64,000 nucleotides of DNA from an uncultured Pseudomonadales bacterium. Its GTDB lineage: Bacteria > Pseudomonadota > Gammaproteobacteria > Pseudomonadales > Azotimanducaceae. The stretch is from the NCBI GenBank assembly GCA_937775265.1, contig CALKBV010000015.1, positions 1 to 64,000 on the forward strand, given 5' to 3'. The notes under the pieces were generated by a model. That model ran no database searches and was not told where the DNA came from. It saw nothing but the letters and a program-made list of their open reading frames with translations. A program made the translations under genes and the position numbers. Shown here in pieces: positions 8,556 to 17,852 of this stretch (its first letter is position 1; each line of letters opens with the position of its first letter).

Positions 8556-9446
8556 ATGAAAACTCGTACTCCTCGCTACCTGGAGAATTCTCTCCAGGCA
8601 GTTTTTTTTATGTGTGCCGCTATTTCAGCGGTGACTACGGTTGCTGTAATAGGCATCCTTGCCGTTGAAACTTGGGGCTTTCTGCAACAGATATCGCTTG
8701 TCGAGTTCCTCTTCGGTACGCGTTGGTCGCCACTGCTCCATCCAAAGTCCTATGGTCTACTGCCGCTACTAGCCGGTACGACGCTTATCGTTGTTGGAGC
8801 CTCTCTGGTCGCGTTGCCTGTTGGTCTGGCCAGTGCAATATTCCTAAGCGAATACGCCAGTGAGCGAACTCGTAACATCCTGAAGCCTGTTCTTGAGGTG
8901 CTGGCCGGCATTCCTACCGTTGTGTATGGTTTTTTTGCACTGACTTTCGTCACGCCGCTCCTTAGGATTGTTTTGCCCGATACTCATGTGTTCAATGCCG
9001 CCAGCGCTGCCATTGTCGTGGGCATCATGGTGTTGCCAATGGTGGCCTCTTTGTGTGATGACGCTTTTCGGGCGGTGCCCGATAACCTAAGGGAAGGCGC
9101 TTATTCTCTTGGTGCGACTTCCTTTGAGGTGACGACAAGAATTGTTGTCCCGGCAGGATTGTCCGGTGTTTTTGCCGCCTTCGTGTTGGCGATTTCGCGT
9201 GCGATAGGTGAAACGATGGCGGTGACGCTTGCTGCAGGAGCAACACCTAACCTGACAATGAACCCACTTGAGAGTATCCAGACGATGACGGCTTACATCG
9301 TTCAGGTGTCCCTTGGTGACACGCCTGCAGGAACGCTGACTTATCAGACGTTGTTTGCGGTCGCCTCTGTGCTATTTCTGGTCACGTTATGTCTGAATAT
9401 CGCGGCCAACATGATTATGAAACGGTTTCAGGAGGTCTACGAATAA
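8556..9446 (+). CDS. pstC: phosphate ABC transporter permease PstC
   Basis: One of two inner-membrane permeases of the Pst system, 296 aa with six predicted transmembrane helices. The EAA-type loop that contacts the ATPase reads [19 protein letters not shown] and is followed by the conserved [11 protein letters not shown]. The segment [14 protein letters not shown] is also typical of phosphate permeases. It begins eight bases after pstS, and its stop shares a base with the ATG of pstA. It functions as a heterodimer with PstA. Confidence 0.96.
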   Translation: MKTRTPRYLENSLQAVFFMCAAISAVTTVAVIGILAVETWGFLQQISLVEFLFGTRWSPLLHPKSYGLLPLLAGTTLIVVGASLVALPVGLASAIFLSEYASERTRNILKPVLEVLAGIPTVVYGFFALTFVTPLLRIVLPDTHVFNAASAAIVVGIMVLPMVASLCDDAFRAVPDNLREGAYSLGATSFEVTTRIVVPAGLSGVFAAFVLAISRAIGETMAVTLAAGATPNLTMNPLESIQTMTAYIVQVSLGDTPAGTLTYQTLFAVASVLFLVTLCLNIAANMIMKRFQEVYE

Positions 9447-10306
9447 TGATCGCGCAAAGCAATCTTGCATGGCGACATAAAAAAGCAATGTTCTTCCGGT
9501 GCTTTTGTATCGGCGTAACAGCCTTTGCAGTCTTTATTTTGGGGCTGCTGATTTACCAGGTATCGGTGTTGGGTTTACCCTGGCTGGATGCCCAGTTTTT
9601 ATCGAGTTTTCCCTCTCGGTTTCCCGAGAAGGCAGGGATAAAATCAGCGCTCCTTGGCACTTTGTGGCTGGTGTCGATGACGGCAGCGATAGCCATTCCT
9701 GTCGGGGTACTCGCGTCTGTCTATCTTGAAGAGTATGCGAGGCCGACAAGGTTAACCGAGTTTATCAACATTAATATCGCGAACCTCGCCGGGGTACCTT
9801 CAATTGTTTACGGGATGCTTGGCCTGGCTATTTTTGTCAGGTTCTTCCAGTTGGAAAGAAGTCTTTTGTCCGGCGCGCTGACGATGAGTTTGTTGATTTT
9901 GCCGGTGATCATTATTGCTGCGAAGGAAGCTATTCGAGCTGTTCCAGGATCCCTTCGTCAGGCTGCTTTTGCAGTAGGCGCAACCCGCTGGCAGGTCATA
10001 CGAGCGCATGTCTTGCCGTCTGCATTGCCTGGCATTCTGACCGGGGTAATCCTGGCGATTTCCCGCGCGATTGGTGAAACAGCACCGTTGATTATGATTG
10101 GCGCATTGACCTACGTTGCCTTCGTACCAGAAGGACCGATGGACGAGTTCACCGCGCTTCCGATTCAGATATTCAATTGGACCTCCCGACCCCAGGAAGA
10201 ATTCCATGAACTGGCCTCAGCCGGAATCGTAGTCCTGCTATTGGTTCTATTAATGATGAATGCCCTTGCCGTTTATATTCGGTATCGGGGAACACGAGCA
10301 AAGTGA
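9446..10306 (+). CDS. pstA: phosphate ABC transporter permease PstA
   Basis: Second permease of the Pst transporter, 286 aa. The start at 9446 is chosen because a strong CAGGAGG (9429-9435) lies ten bases upstream and the ATG overlaps the pstC stop as TAATG. A longer in-frame start at 9389 would lie deep inside pstC. The permease signature GIPSIVYG appears here as [15 protein letters not shown], and the ATPase-docking loop reads [19 protein letters not shown], followed by [17 protein letters not shown]. Six transmembrane helices are expected. It is followed after seven bases by pstB. Confidence 0.96.
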   Translation: MIAQSNLAWRHKKAMFFRCFCIGVTAFAVFILGLLIYQVSVLGLPWLDAQFLSSFPSRFPEKAGIKSALLGTLWLVSMTAAIAIPVGVLASVYLEEYARPTRLTEFININIANLAGVPSIVYGMLGLAIFVRFFQLERSLLSGALTMSLLILPVIIIAAKEAIRAVPGSLRQAAFAVGATRWQVIRAHVLPSALPGILTGVILAISRAIGETAPLIMIGALTYVAFVPEGPMDEFTALPIQIFNWTSRPQEEFHELASAGIVVLLLVLLMMNALAVYIRYRGTRAK

Positions 10307-10313
10307 GAATTAA

Positions 10314-11075
10314 ATGAGTAGCCAAGAGAACATAATTTTGAGCATCGATGATGCGTGTATCAGTTACGGCGGGAAGCTTGCGGTTCGCAATGTTTCTCTG
10401 CCGATATATGAGAAAAAAATTACCGCGATCATCGGCCCGTCCGGGTGTGGGAAGAGTACTTTGTTAAGGTCGCTTAATCGAATGAACGACTTCATTCATG
10501 GTTGTGAGCAATCCGGGCGAATATCATTTCGTGGCGAAGATCTTTATGACCCGGGAACTGATCCGGTGGAAGTTCGATTGCGCATCGGGATGGTTTTTCA
10601 GAGGCCCAACCCTTTTCCCAAGTCTATTTACAGAAACGTTGCATGGGGACCTGGGATTAACGGTCTTGACGGAGATCTCGACGATCGTGTTGAAAAGGCA
10701 CTTCGTCAGGCGGCTCTATGGGATGAGGTAAAGGACAGGCTGCAAGACTCTGCACTGACCTTGTCGGGTGGGCAACAGCAGCGCCTCTGCATCGCCCGGA
10801 CACTGGCGATGGAGCCAGAGATAATATTGATGGACGAGCCTTGCTCTGCGCTTGATCCAGTATCGACAGCGAGAATCGAAGATCTACTGTTCGAACTGAA
10901 GGAAAATTATACGATTGTCATCGTCACTCACAATATGCAGCAGGCCGCTAGAGTCTCACAACATACGGCATTTCTGGAAAATGGGGTGCTGGTTGAATAT
11001 GGCGATACTGATGAAGTTTTCACGAATCCCAGTAACAAAAGAACGGAAGAATATGTCACCGGAAGGTTTGGATAA
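10314..11075 (+). CDS. pstB: phosphate ABC transporter ATP-binding protein PstB
   Basis: Cytosolic ATPase that powers phosphate import, 253 aa. Walker A is GPSGCGKST (about residues 44-52) with the family extension [10 protein letters not shown]. The Q-loop region reads [21 protein letters not shown], the ABC signature is LSGGQQQRL and Walker B with its Glu is [13 protein letters not shown]. The switch His is in [13 protein letters not shown]. All catalytic residues are intact. In the family, PstB also helps PhoU silence the PhoR kinase when phosphate is abundant. It sits between pstA and phoU. Confidence 0.97.
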   Translation: MSSQENIILSIDDACISYGGKLAVRNVSLPIYEKKITAIIGPSGCGKSTLLRSLNRMNDFIHGCEQSGRISFRGEDLYDPGTDPVEVRLRIGMVFQRPNPFPKSIYRNVAWGPGINGLDGDLDDRVEKALRQAALWDEVKDRLQDSALTLSGGQQQRLCIARTLAMEPEIILMDEPCSALDPVSTARIEDLLFELKENYTIVIVTHNMQQAARVSQHTAFLENGVLVEYGDTDEVFTNPSNKRTEEYVTGRFG

Positions 11076-11080
11076 AAGTC

Positions 11081-11731
11081 ATGACTAAACATTTTGATAA
11101 AGACCTCATAAAGCTAAATGAAAAAATCTCTAAACTCGGCTCGTTGATTGTTGAATCCTCAGCAAAGTCGATCGTTATGTTGCAGAATTTTGACCTCAGT
11201 ATTGCCGCTGAAATATTAGCGTCGGAAGTCGCTGTCAATGAAATGGAAGTTGAGATCGAGAATGAATGCCTCAAAGTACTGGCGTTACACCAGCCGGTAG
11301 CGGCAGACCTCAGGTTTCTGATCGTTGTGTTAAAAGTAAACAACGATCTCGAGAGAATGGGTGACCAATTCGTCAACATTGCCGAGAGAGTTCGGTTTTT
11401 GAAGGATCAGCCTAGGGTCGTGTCGGATATCGATCTAGTAAAAATGGGGGAGGTTGGATCCAGAATGGTCGGTCTTTCGATGACGGCGTTAACAATGCGT
11501 GACCCGGACATCGCCAGGGAAGTTCTCGAAATGGATGACGCACTAGATGCACTTCACTCGCGATCTTTTCAGCTATTGCAGGACGCAATGCGAAAAAACA
11601 ATGAGATGATTACACCGGCGATTTCTTACATGACGATCTCATCTAATCTGGAAAGGTTAGGTGACCTTGCGACCAATATCGCAGAAGAAATCATTTTTAT
11701 GCAGGAAGGTGAAGTCGTCCGGCATCAGTGA
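11081..11731 (+). CDS. phoU: phosphate signalling protein PhoU
   Basis: A 216 aa all-helical protein that links the Pst transporter to the PhoR/PhoB two-component system and represses the Pho response under phosphate sufficiency. The two metal-binding three-helix repeats are recognisable: VLKVNNDLERMGDQFVNIAE in the first and ISSNLERLGDLATNIAEE in the second, each with the conserved E-x-x-x-D pattern. It is the last gene of the operon, five bases after pstB, and ends 28 bases from the convergent crotonase gene. phoB and phoR are not in this window. Confidence 0.96.
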   Translation: MTKHFDKDLIKLNEKISKLGSLIVESSAKSIVMLQNFDLSIAAEILASEVAVNEMEVEIENECLKVLALHQPVAADLRFLIVVLKVNNDLERMGDQFVNIAERVRFLKDQPRVVSDIDLVKMGEVGSRMVGLSMTALTMRDPDIAREVLEMDDALDALHSRSFQLLQDAMRKNNEMITPAISYMTISSNLERLGDLATNIAEEIIFMQEGEVVRHQ

Positions 11732-11759
11732 CGGGTGCTCCGAATATAATGGCCAAAGA

Positions 11760-12485
11760 TTAATCCTTTAACATCTTTGCGCTGTTGAGCGCACTGTTCG
11801 CCGTTTTGGGGAAAAAGTCTTCGGGTTTATCGATGCCGCGTTGTGCGACGAGGGACCGCTTGATCGCTTCTGCGGCACCTGTTGGGTAACTCGCAATAGT
11901 CGCTGCGATTTCGTTGCAGCGTTCAACAACGCTGTCGTCGCTCACATACTCGCTGATGAGTCCCAGCCGGAGCAACTCTGGCGCCTTTACCCGATCACCC
12001 AGGAAGGCCAGGCGTGCTGCCTGGAATTCGGTCGTTTTAATTTTCAGCCATGCCGCATTCATCGGGATGCCAACGCCTTGTTGAATTTCTCCGATTTGAA
12101 GAAAAGCGGTTTCACCGGCAACGATCAGATCACAGGCAAAAGCCAGGGACGCGCCTGCGTTGATGGCAAATTTTTCAAGTGCGGCAATGACCGGCTTTTT
12201 ACAGTAGTAAAGGGCCATGTGCATCGATCTTACATCCCCGACATCTTTGCCTGTCCAGGGTGGTGGGGGGTCTGCTTGCAGAGCCTTGAGGTCGATACCG
12301 GAGCAAAAGTATCCTCCTTCTCCCCGTAGGACGATGGCGGAGATATTGTCGTCTTGATTCAATTGTTCTATGTGGTCGCGAATTTCGCCGGCCAATGGTG
12401 GAATCAATGAATTACGCCGATCAGGTCGTTCGATGACTATCTCGGCCCAGCCCTCATGGATATCCAGTCTTGAAAATTCAGGCAT
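11760..12485 (-). CDS. enoyl-CoA hydratase/isomerase (crotonase) family protein
   Basis: A 241 aa crotonase-fold protein acting on acyl-CoA thioesters. The oxyanion-hole segments are GGYFCSGIDLKAL (about residue 60) and KFAINAGASLAFACD (about residue 105). The position of the second catalytic Glu of classical hydratases is occupied within GEIQQGVGIPMNAAW, so hydratase, isomerase or hydrolase activity cannot be separated by eye. It probably belongs to fatty-acid or ring-cleavage catabolism. It has no close operon partner: about 180 bases separate it from the epoxide hydrolase, which is transcribed in the same direction upstream of it. Confidence 0.85.
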   Translation of the reverse strand: MPEFSRLDIHEGWAEIVIERPDRRNSLIPPLAGEIRDHIEQLNQDDNISAIVLRGEGGYFCSGIDLKALQADPPPPWTGKDVGDVRSMHMALYYCKKPVIAALEKFAINAGASLAFACDLIVAGETAFLQIGEIQQGVGIPMNAAWLKIKTTEFQAARLAFLGDRVKAPELLRLGLISEYVSDDSVVERCNEIAATIASYPTGAAEAIKRSLVAQRGIDKPEDFFPKTANSALNSAKMLKD

Positions 12486-12668
12486 TGTCGCTACCCCTAT
12501 GTCTCTTCTTGACCACCATAACCTTAATGGCAGGGTTTATCTTGCCATCATCAGAGTTTTAGCGGAATGGCTCCCGTTCCTGCCCGCACGGTTTTTTCAT
12601 TCAGGCTCGAGCAGTTACTTTCACAATGCGGATGAGTTGATAAGCCGGGGAGCCCTGATCGTCATTGG

Positions 12669-13820
12669 TCAGGAATGAAAAAATGCTCGAAGGTCGTCCA
12701 CCAGAAGCTGTGGTTCTTCCGCTGCGCCAAAGTGACCTCCGCTCGGCATCAATGTATAACGTGCCAGGTTGGAATTGTCTTCCAATACGGCGCGCGGCAG
12801 ATGTACAACATCTTTTGGAAACACAGCGAAAGCGCAAGGAGCTTCCAGGGTCGGTGAACGATTGTGTGCCATTGGCCAGGGTTTACTGAAATGTTCGTGG
12901 TACAACCGCAGGGATGAAGTGATGGCACCGGTGCACCAGTAAAGGGCTGCGGTTGTGCACAGGTGTTCTCTCGAGAACCTTGATTCAATATCTCCGCCAC
13001 AATCACTCCAGTTCCGCCTTCGCTCCCAGATCCACGCGGCAGTGCCAACGGGCGAATCCATCAACCCATAAGCCAGCGTCTGGGGGTCCAGCCGATGAAC
13101 GGCGACGTGGCTGGTGATCAGCGGTCCAGCTTCGGTGTTGCGTTTCAGCATCCATGCTTCAGACGCGTCGTAATCTTCTGGTCCCAGGGTCGAACGATCA
13201 ACGCCGGGAATTAGTGTAAGACTCATGTGGGCACCCAGCAGTTTGTCAGCGTACTCATGTGCAAGGTGGGCGGTGACCAGTGCACCCCAGTCACCGCCAT
13301 GGGCGGCAAACTTTGTGTGGCCGAGCTCTTCGGTCATCAGCTTCACCCAGAGGTTAGCGATTCGCGATACATCAACACCGGATTGAGTGAGGGGCGTCGA
13401 AAAACCAAAACCCGGCAGCGATGGTACGTAAACATTGAATGCGTCTTCTGCCTTGCCACCGAATGACTCGGGATCAGACAGGGGGCCGATCACATCCTTG
13501 AAGTCCCAGAAGGTCCAGGGCCAGCCGTGGGTCAATATGATTGGCGGTGCATCGGGGTGCTTGGCGGGTGCATGCAGGTAGTGCAGTTTGATACCATCGA
13601 CGGACGCTTCATAGTGCTTCCAGCGATTCATCTCGACTTCCTGTTTGTTCCAGTCCCATTCTTCTACCCAGTACTCGACCATTTCCTTTAACCAGGATTG
13701 AGGTACGCCATACTGCCAGTCATCGCGACCGATCACCGGGGGCCAACGAGTCTGTTTAAGCCTGGAATTCAGCTCATTCAAAGAGGCTTCCGACAAGGTT
13801 GCGCTGGTTTGTTTTTGCAT
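12669..13820 (-). CDS. epoxide hydrolase (EHN-type alpha/beta hydrolase)
   Basis: A 383 aa hydrolase of the microsomal-type epoxide hydrolase group. The N-terminal EHN domain covers about residues 5-110 (LKQTRWP, WLKEMVEYW, WNKQEVEMNRW). The oxyanion-hole motif is LTHGWPWTFWDF, the nucleophilic Asp sits in AHGGDWGALVTAH, and the base His is in SGGHFGAAEEP. Two ring-opening Tyr residues are likely in the cap domain. It would convert an epoxide to a diol; the natural substrate is unknown. It is divergent from the SDR at 13915 across a 94-base gap that probably holds both promoters. Confidence 0.9.
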   Translation of the reverse strand: MQKQTSATLSEASLNELNSRLKQTRWPPVIGRDDWQYGVPQSWLKEMVEYWVEEWDWNKQEVEMNRWKHYEASVDGIKLHYLHAPAKHPDAPPIILTHGWPWTFWDFKDVIGPLSDPESFGGKAEDAFNVYVPSLPGFGFSTPLTQSGVDVSRIANLWVKLMTEELGHTKFAAHGGDWGALVTAHLAHEYADKLLGAHMSLTLIPGVDRSTLGPEDYDASEAWMLKRNTEAGPLITSHVAVHRLDPQTLAYGLMDSPVGTAAWIWERRRNWSDCGGDIESRFSREHLCTTAALYWCTGAITSSLRLYHEHFSKPWPMAHNRSPTLEAPCAFAVFPKDVVHLPRAVLEDNSNLARYTLMPSGGHFGAAEEPQLLVDDLRAFFHS

Positions 13821-13914
13821 TCTTTGCTCCCGTGTAGCGTCAGGTTAGTTCAAATGTTGGTTCAGGAAAACAGCCCTGTGTTATCTTTGTGAAATCGAAT
13901 TAAAGGATTGAAGG

Positions 13915-14712
13915 ATGCAAACACTGAAAGGAAAAGTGGCAGTAGTGACGGGTGCCAGCAAAGGTATTGGCAAGGGGGTTGCGGAAGGTCTTGGTGAAGC
14001 GGGTTGCACGGTTTATCTCACGGGTAGAAGTACCAGTAGTGACTCACCGCCAGGGCTGCTCACGGTTGAGGCAACCGCCGCTTCGGTTGAAGCATACGGT
14101 GGCACGGCGATTCCGGTAGTACTGGATCATAATAATGATGAAGAAGTGCGCGCCCTGTTTGAGCGGGTTGAGAAGGAACAGGGAAGGCTCGATATCCTGG
14201 TTAACAACGTCTACCAGATCCCTAGTCCACCGGCGATGGATAAAGGATTTTGGGAGCACCCCATTTCGGTCTGGGACGACCAGTGCGGCGTAGGCCTGCG
14301 AGGATATTATGTCGCCTCTGTCCTGGGAGCGCCGATGATGGTTCGCCAGGGGAGTGGGCTTATCGTCAACATCTCATCGCGCGGCGGGCGGGAATACGTA
14401 TTTAGTGCCAGTTATGGCGTGGGTAAGGCGGGGGTAGATCGGATGGCGCAGGATTTTGCTGTCGAACTTAAAGAATACGGAGTGACTGCGGTTTCACTGT
14501 CACCTGCAAAGGTGAAGACCGAATTTATACTTGATATGGTCGAGCAGGGCAAAATGCAACTGAACGCTGATGCGGCACAGTCGGTACGATTTTCCGGACG
14601 TACCATTGCTGCCTTAGCCAATGACCCTAACGTCCTGGAAAAAACCGGGGGAATCTACACCGTAATCGAAGTTGCCAACGCTTACGGCGTGATTGATCCT
14701 GATAAAGAGTAG
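13915..14712 (+). CDS. SDR family oxidoreductase (DHRS1-like)
   Basis: A 265 aa NAD(P)-dependent short-chain dehydrogenase. The cofactor motif is TGASKGIGKGVAEGL (residues about 13-27). The active-site pair appears as SYGVGKAG, giving Y-x-x-x-K, with the upstream Ser in VNISSRGG. The usual NNAG is replaced by NNVYQ, as in the DHRS1 subgroup, and the loop PSPPAMDKGFWEHPISVWDD is long. The substrate is not predictable. It is divergent from the epoxide hydrolase, so an epoxide-diol-carbonyl route is possible but only inferred from position. Confidence 0.88.
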   Translation: MQTLKGKVAVVTGASKGIGKGVAEGLGEAGCTVYLTGRSTSSDSPPGLLTVEATAASVEAYGGTAIPVVLDHNNDEEVRALFERVEKEQGRLDILVNNVYQIPSPPAMDKGFWEHPISVWDDQCGVGLRGYYVASVLGAPMMVRQGSGLIVNISSRGGREYVFSASYGVGKAGVDRMAQDFAVELKEYGVTAVSLSPAKVKTEFILDMVEQGKMQLNADAAQSVRFSGRTIAALANDPNVLEKTGGIYTVIEVANAYGVIDPDKE

Positions 14713-14741
14713 CGGGATTAAAGACCCCGCAGGCTCTTATC
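14701..14741. terminator. bidirectional terminator-like hairpin
   Basis: GCGGG (14712-14716) pairs with CCCGC (14726-14730), and an outer stem GATAAAGAG (14701-14709) pairs imperfectly with CTCTTATC (14734-14741). It lies exactly between the convergent SDR and cold-shock genes and overlaps the SDR stop. There is no long T run, so this is structural evidence only. Confidence 0.5.
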
Positions 14742-14751
14742 CCTCAAGTTC

Positions 14752-14958
14752 TTATAGTGCGACTACATTCTCTGCCTGGGGTCCTTTTTGACCCTGGGTG
14801 ATCGTGAACTCTACACTTTGACCTTCGGCCAGAGTTTTGAACCCATCGCCTGTGATAGCGCTGAAGTGAACAAATACGTCCGGGCCTGACTCCTGGGCGA
14901 TAAAACCGAACCCTTTAGATTCGTTAAACCATTTTACGGTGCCAGTCGTTGTTGACAT
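14752..14958 (-). CDS. cold-shock domain protein (CspA family)
   Basis: A 68 aa single cold-shock domain, a five-stranded OB-fold RNA chaperone. Both RNA-binding motifs are intact: KGFGFIAQ (RNP1) and DVFVHFSAI (RNP2), preceded by [12 protein letters not shown]. The C-terminal [12 protein letters not shown] is typical. The start has AGGAAG eight bases upstream on the minus strand. The 158-base gap to the next gene, rich in A/T and small inverted repeats, probably provides a long 5' leader as in other csp genes; whether this copy is cold-inducible cannot be read from the sequence. Confidence 0.95.
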   Translation of the reverse strand: MSTTTGTVKWFNESKGFGFIAQESGPDVFVHFSAITGDGFKTLAEGQSVEFTITQGQKGPQAENVVAL

Positions 14959-15116
14959 GATGTCTTCCTAATTTCTTTACAAGTTCGTGCTACTACGTAG
15001 CGATTAGCAGAAATGTATGACTAATACTTATGGAGTCAGGAAGTAAAAACTTCTTAGTAGTACATAAATAAAAGAGGTACTTTCTCGCGAAGTGGAGTAT
15101 ACGCAGCTTTGATGGC

Positions 15117-15536
15117 ATGTCACAAGGCTCAATGAACATGAATAATACTCATAATCCAGAGCTATGTCCCTGTGAATCCGGCCTGGTTTATGCGGGATGT
15201 TGCGGAGAATTGCATTCGGGGCGTGTGCTTGCCCATAGCGCCCTGCAGCTAATGAGGTCCAGATATAGCGCGTTTGCGCTGGGGAATGCCGATTATCTTG
15301 TCGAATCCTGGCATCCGGATACCAGGCCCGCCAGCCTTGCTATTGATGAAAGCCAGCGTTGGATTGGCCTGAAGATAAAGACTGTATCTCACGGTGGGAC
15401 TGGCGAAGATCAAGGATCAGTCGAATTCGTTGCCCGCTATAAGGTGCAGGGTAAAGCCTACCGCCTGCAGGAGAACAGCCGTTTCCGCAGGCTAGATGGG
15501 CGATGGTATTACCTGGATGGTGAGCGACCTGGCTAG
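15117..15536 (+). CDS. YchJ-like SEC-C motif protein (UPF0225)
   Basis: A 139 aa protein of the YchJ family, function unknown. The N-terminal zinc-binding SEC-C-like motif is visible as LCPCESGLVYAGCCG, and the domain after it (LMRSRYSAFALGNADYLVESW followed by HPDTRP) is diagnostic; an NTF2-like fold follows. The C-terminal SEC-C motif found in E. coli YchJ is absent, so this is the short form. Several ATGs compete (15117, 15132, 15138), and none has a strong ribosome site. Its stop overlaps that of the convergent msrB gene by four bases. Confidence 0.88.
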   Translation: MSQGSMNMNNTHNPELCPCESGLVYAGCCGELHSGRVLAHSALQLMRSRYSAFALGNADYLVESWHPDTRPASLAIDESQRWIGLKIKTVSHGGTGEDQGSVEFVARYKVQGKAYRLQENSRFRRLDGRWYYLDGERPG

Positions 15537-15901
15537 TCGACCGCGACAAATTCCATGGAGATGGAATTGACACAGTGGCGAATATTCTTCGCTGTCAGCC
15601 CCTCACCTTCGAATACATGCCCAAGATGGCCGTCGCATTGCGCGCACAGGATCTCGACACGATAACCGTCGGCGTCAACCTCCTTTTTAACCGCGCCCTC
15701 AATCTCATCGTCAAAGGCCGGCCAGCCGCAATTCGAGTGAAATTTGTGCTCGGAGCGATACAGGGGTGTATTGCACTGTTTACAGACGTAGTGGCCACCT
15801 ACTTCGAAGTGATCAGTCAGTGGACCGGTAAACGGCATTTCAGTGCCTTTGTGTAGCAGAACTTGCTGTTCTTCAGGGGTCAGTTCGTTGTAATCGGACA
15901 T
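15533..15901 (-). CDS. msrB: peptide-methionine (R)-S-oxide reductase MsrB
   Basis: Repairs the R-epimer of oxidised methionine in proteins with thioredoxin as electron source. At 122 aa it is a typical stand-alone MsrB. The structural zinc is held by CKQC and CAQC pairs (the second in CAQCDGHLGHVF), and the catalytic cysteine is in RHCVNSISM near the C-terminus. FHSNCGWPAF supplies the substrate pocket. No signal peptide is present, so it acts in the cytosol. It is divergent from the FKBP lipoprotein gene and overlaps the YchJ-like gene tail to tail. Confidence 0.96.
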   Translation of the reverse strand: MSDYNELTPEEQQVLLHKGTEMPFTGPLTDHFEVGGHYVCKQCNTPLYRSEHKFHSNCGWPAFDDEIEGAVKKEVDADGYRVEILCAQCDGHLGHVFEGEGLTAKNIRHCVNSISMEFVAVD

Positions 15902-16013
15902 AGGGATCGTTTGATAGTGATGTGTGGAGTGGTTTTACCAGTGTTGGATGAGTACCTGCAAGTTGAAAATAGATTGTGCTAGGCTCTGATTCGCCAAATT
16001 CAAGGAGAGAGTC

Positions 16014-16583
16014 ATGAACCAAAAACTGATACCGGTTGCACTGTTATTGCTGGCGGGTTGTTCCGAAACACAGGAAACATCACAGCCAGAGGTCGCTCAA
16101 GAGCAGCAGCAATCGCAGGAAATGCAGGCTTCCCAGACGGTTAGTCAGCCGGAAGTGGCCGCCGAACCTATCCTTGCTGAACAGGAACTTATCCAACAGG
16201 ATCCGGGACAGGCGTATTTGTACATCAACGCGCAGAAATCTGGTGTGAAGGTGATGCCGTCAGGACTGCAGTTTGAAATAATTGAGTCGGGTGAAGGTCG
16301 ATCGCCGTTGGCCACCTCAAATGTAGTCACGCACTATCATGGCACCTTCGTTAATGGCGACGTGTTCGATAGCTCCGTGGATAGAGGTGCGCCTGCCGAA
16401 TTTCCAGTGAACCGCGTCATTGCAGGCTGGACCGAAGCTTTGCAAATGATGAAGGAAGGTGACAAGTGGCGATTAGTCCTGCCTCCCGAAATTGCATACG
16501 GTGAAAGAGGTGCCGCCGGTGGGCTGATTCCGCCTAATACCGTGCTGGTGTTTGAAGTAGAACTCATTGAGGTGAAGGGCTAG
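16014..16583 (+). CDS. FKBP-type peptidyl-prolyl isomerase, lipoprotein
   Basis: A 189 aa envelope-located proline isomerase. The N-terminus MNQKLIPVALLLLAGC is a lipoprotein signal peptide with lipobox LLAGC. A Gln/Glu/Ser-rich linker (about residues 20-60) follows, and then one FKBP domain: VVTHYHGTFVNGDVFDSS, VIAGWTEALQMMKEGDKWRL, IPPNTVLVFEVELIEV. The aromatic pocket residues of the active site are present. The N-terminal dimerisation helices of FkpA/Mip proteins are lacking. The stop is only six bases from the acyl-CoA dehydrogenase start, suggesting co-transcription, an odd functional pairing. Confidence 0.93.
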   Translation: MNQKLIPVALLLLAGCSETQETSQPEVAQEQQQSQEMQASQTVSQPEVAAEPILAEQELIQQDPGQAYLYINAQKSGVKVMPSGLQFEIIESGEGRSPLATSNVVTHYHGTFVNGDVFDSSVDRGAPAEFPVNRVIAGWTEALQMMKEGDKWRLVLPPEIAYGERGAAGGLIPPNTVLVFEVELIEVKG

Positions 16584-16589
16584 AGACGT

Positions 16590-17777
16590 ATGGTCACGCT
16601 AGAAGACTTCCGGGCTGAAACCAGAGCCTGGCTTGAACAGAATTGTCCGGATGGCGCAAAGGGTCCGGGACAGACTCCGCTTGGCAGTAAATCCATCGAA
16701 CTGGAGCCAGATGTTCGAACCTGGTTGGATCGCATGGCTAACAAAGGCTGGACGGTGCCCACCTGGCCTGTCGAGTATGGTGGCGCCGCGTTGAATAATG
16801 ATGAATACAAGATTCTCATTGAAGAACTCAAACGGGTTGGTGCTCGAACTCCCCTGACTGGCCGGGGCGTTAATTACATTGGCCCGACCATCCTCGAATT
16901 TGGAACAGATGAGCAGAAGGCGAGATGGCTGCCAATTTGTGCACGGGGTGATGGCGCCTGGGCGATGGGTTATTCAGAGCCAGGTGCCGGTTCAGACCTG
17001 GCCAGCCTGTCTACCAAAGCAGTAAAAGAAGGCGACAACTACATCATTAATGGCAGGAAGACCTGGACCAGTGATGCCGTTGACAGTGATTACATCTTTG
17101 TTCTTGTACGCACATCGCCGGACAAACCCAAACATGAAGGTATCAGTTTGGTGTTGGTAGATATGCACCAACAAGGTGTCACTGTAAATCCGATAGCCTT
17201 GATTTCCGGTGCATCTCCCTTTTGTGAAACGCTGTTTGAAGATGCCATTGTGCCAGTCACAGACCTCATTGGTGGTGTGGATCGTGGCTGGACTGTTGGC
17301 AAGCGATTATTGCAGTTTGAGCGATCAACCCATGCAGGCATCAATATTTCGGGCTCCCAGGGAGGCAGGAACGAAGAAAGTCAGCTGCCTGAACTGGTAG
17401 CGCATTATGTCGGGAAAGCTGATGGGCGAATTGCGGAAGCGTCGATAAGAACCTGGCTCACCCGACATGACATGAACACTCATGCGCAACGGATTACTCA
17501 GCGTCGTGCGATTGCGGAATTACAAAGCCGGGCGCCAGGCTTCACCTCCTCTGCCGTCAAACTGACCAACGCACTGAACATCCAGGATGGTGATGAACTG
17601 CTAATGGCTGCCATGGGGAATAGCGCCTATCACTGGGATACTGACAGTGGGGCTTCAGAAAAAGAGGTCGCTGCGGTCAAGAAATGGCTCTACCAGAAGT
17701 CACTGACCATCGCGGGTGGCACCAAGGAAGTTCAGCTGAACATCATTGCCAAACGGGTTTTGGGCTTACCTGATTAA
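16590..17777 (+). CDS. acyl-CoA dehydrogenase family protein
   Basis: A 395 aa FAD enzyme for alpha,beta-dehydrogenation of an acyl-CoA. The flavin/substrate signature is MGYSEPGAGSDLASL (about residue 128), followed by INGRKTWTSDA. The C-terminal helical domain ends with TIAGGTKEVQLNIIAKRVL, in which the usual GGTxEIxRNIIAxxVLG pattern is recognisable. The catalytic Glu position of classical medium-chain enzymes is not obvious, as in many catabolic and steroid-type ACADs. The product feeds beta-oxidation. It follows the FKBP gene by six bases and is followed by a hairpin at 17789. Confidence 0.92.
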   Translation: MVTLEDFRAETRAWLEQNCPDGAKGPGQTPLGSKSIELEPDVRTWLDRMANKGWTVPTWPVEYGGAALNNDEYKILIEELKRVGARTPLTGRGVNYIGPTILEFGTDEQKARWLPICARGDGAWAMGYSEPGAGSDLASLSTKAVKEGDNYIINGRKTWTSDAVDSDYIFVLVRTSPDKPKHEGISLVLVDMHQQGVTVNPIALISGASPFCETLFEDAIVPVTDLIGGVDRGWTVGKRLLQFERSTHAGINISGSQGGRNEESQLPELVAHYVGKADGRIAEASIRTWLTRHDMNTHAQRITQRRAIAELQSRAPGFTSSAVKLTNALNIQDGDELLMAAMGNSAYHWDTDSGASEKEVAAVKKWLYQKSLTIAGGTKEVQLNIIAKRVLGLPD

Positions 17778-17788
17778 GGTCGTATTTA

Positions 17789-17816
17789 CTAAGAAAAACC
17801 GAGGGGTTTTTGTTAG
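17789..17816 (+). terminator. terminator-like hairpin after acyl-CoA dehydrogenase
   Basis: An 11-base-pair stem with one G-G mismatch: CTAA plus AAAAACC on the left arm, a GAGG loop, and GGTTTTT plus TTAG on the right arm. The T run lies inside the right arm and not after it. It starts 12 bases past the acyl-CoA dehydrogenase stop and ends 37 bases before the MAPEG gene, a sensible place for transcription to stop. Confidence 0.5.
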
Positions 17817-17852
17817 GCTCACATCCTAATAAAAAAATAATATGGTGTGCTC

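Noticed and set aside
9389-9445. Longer PstA N-terminus from ATG 9389
   Set aside because: It would lie inside pstC; the ATG at 9446 overlaps the pstC stop and has a strong CAGGAGG.
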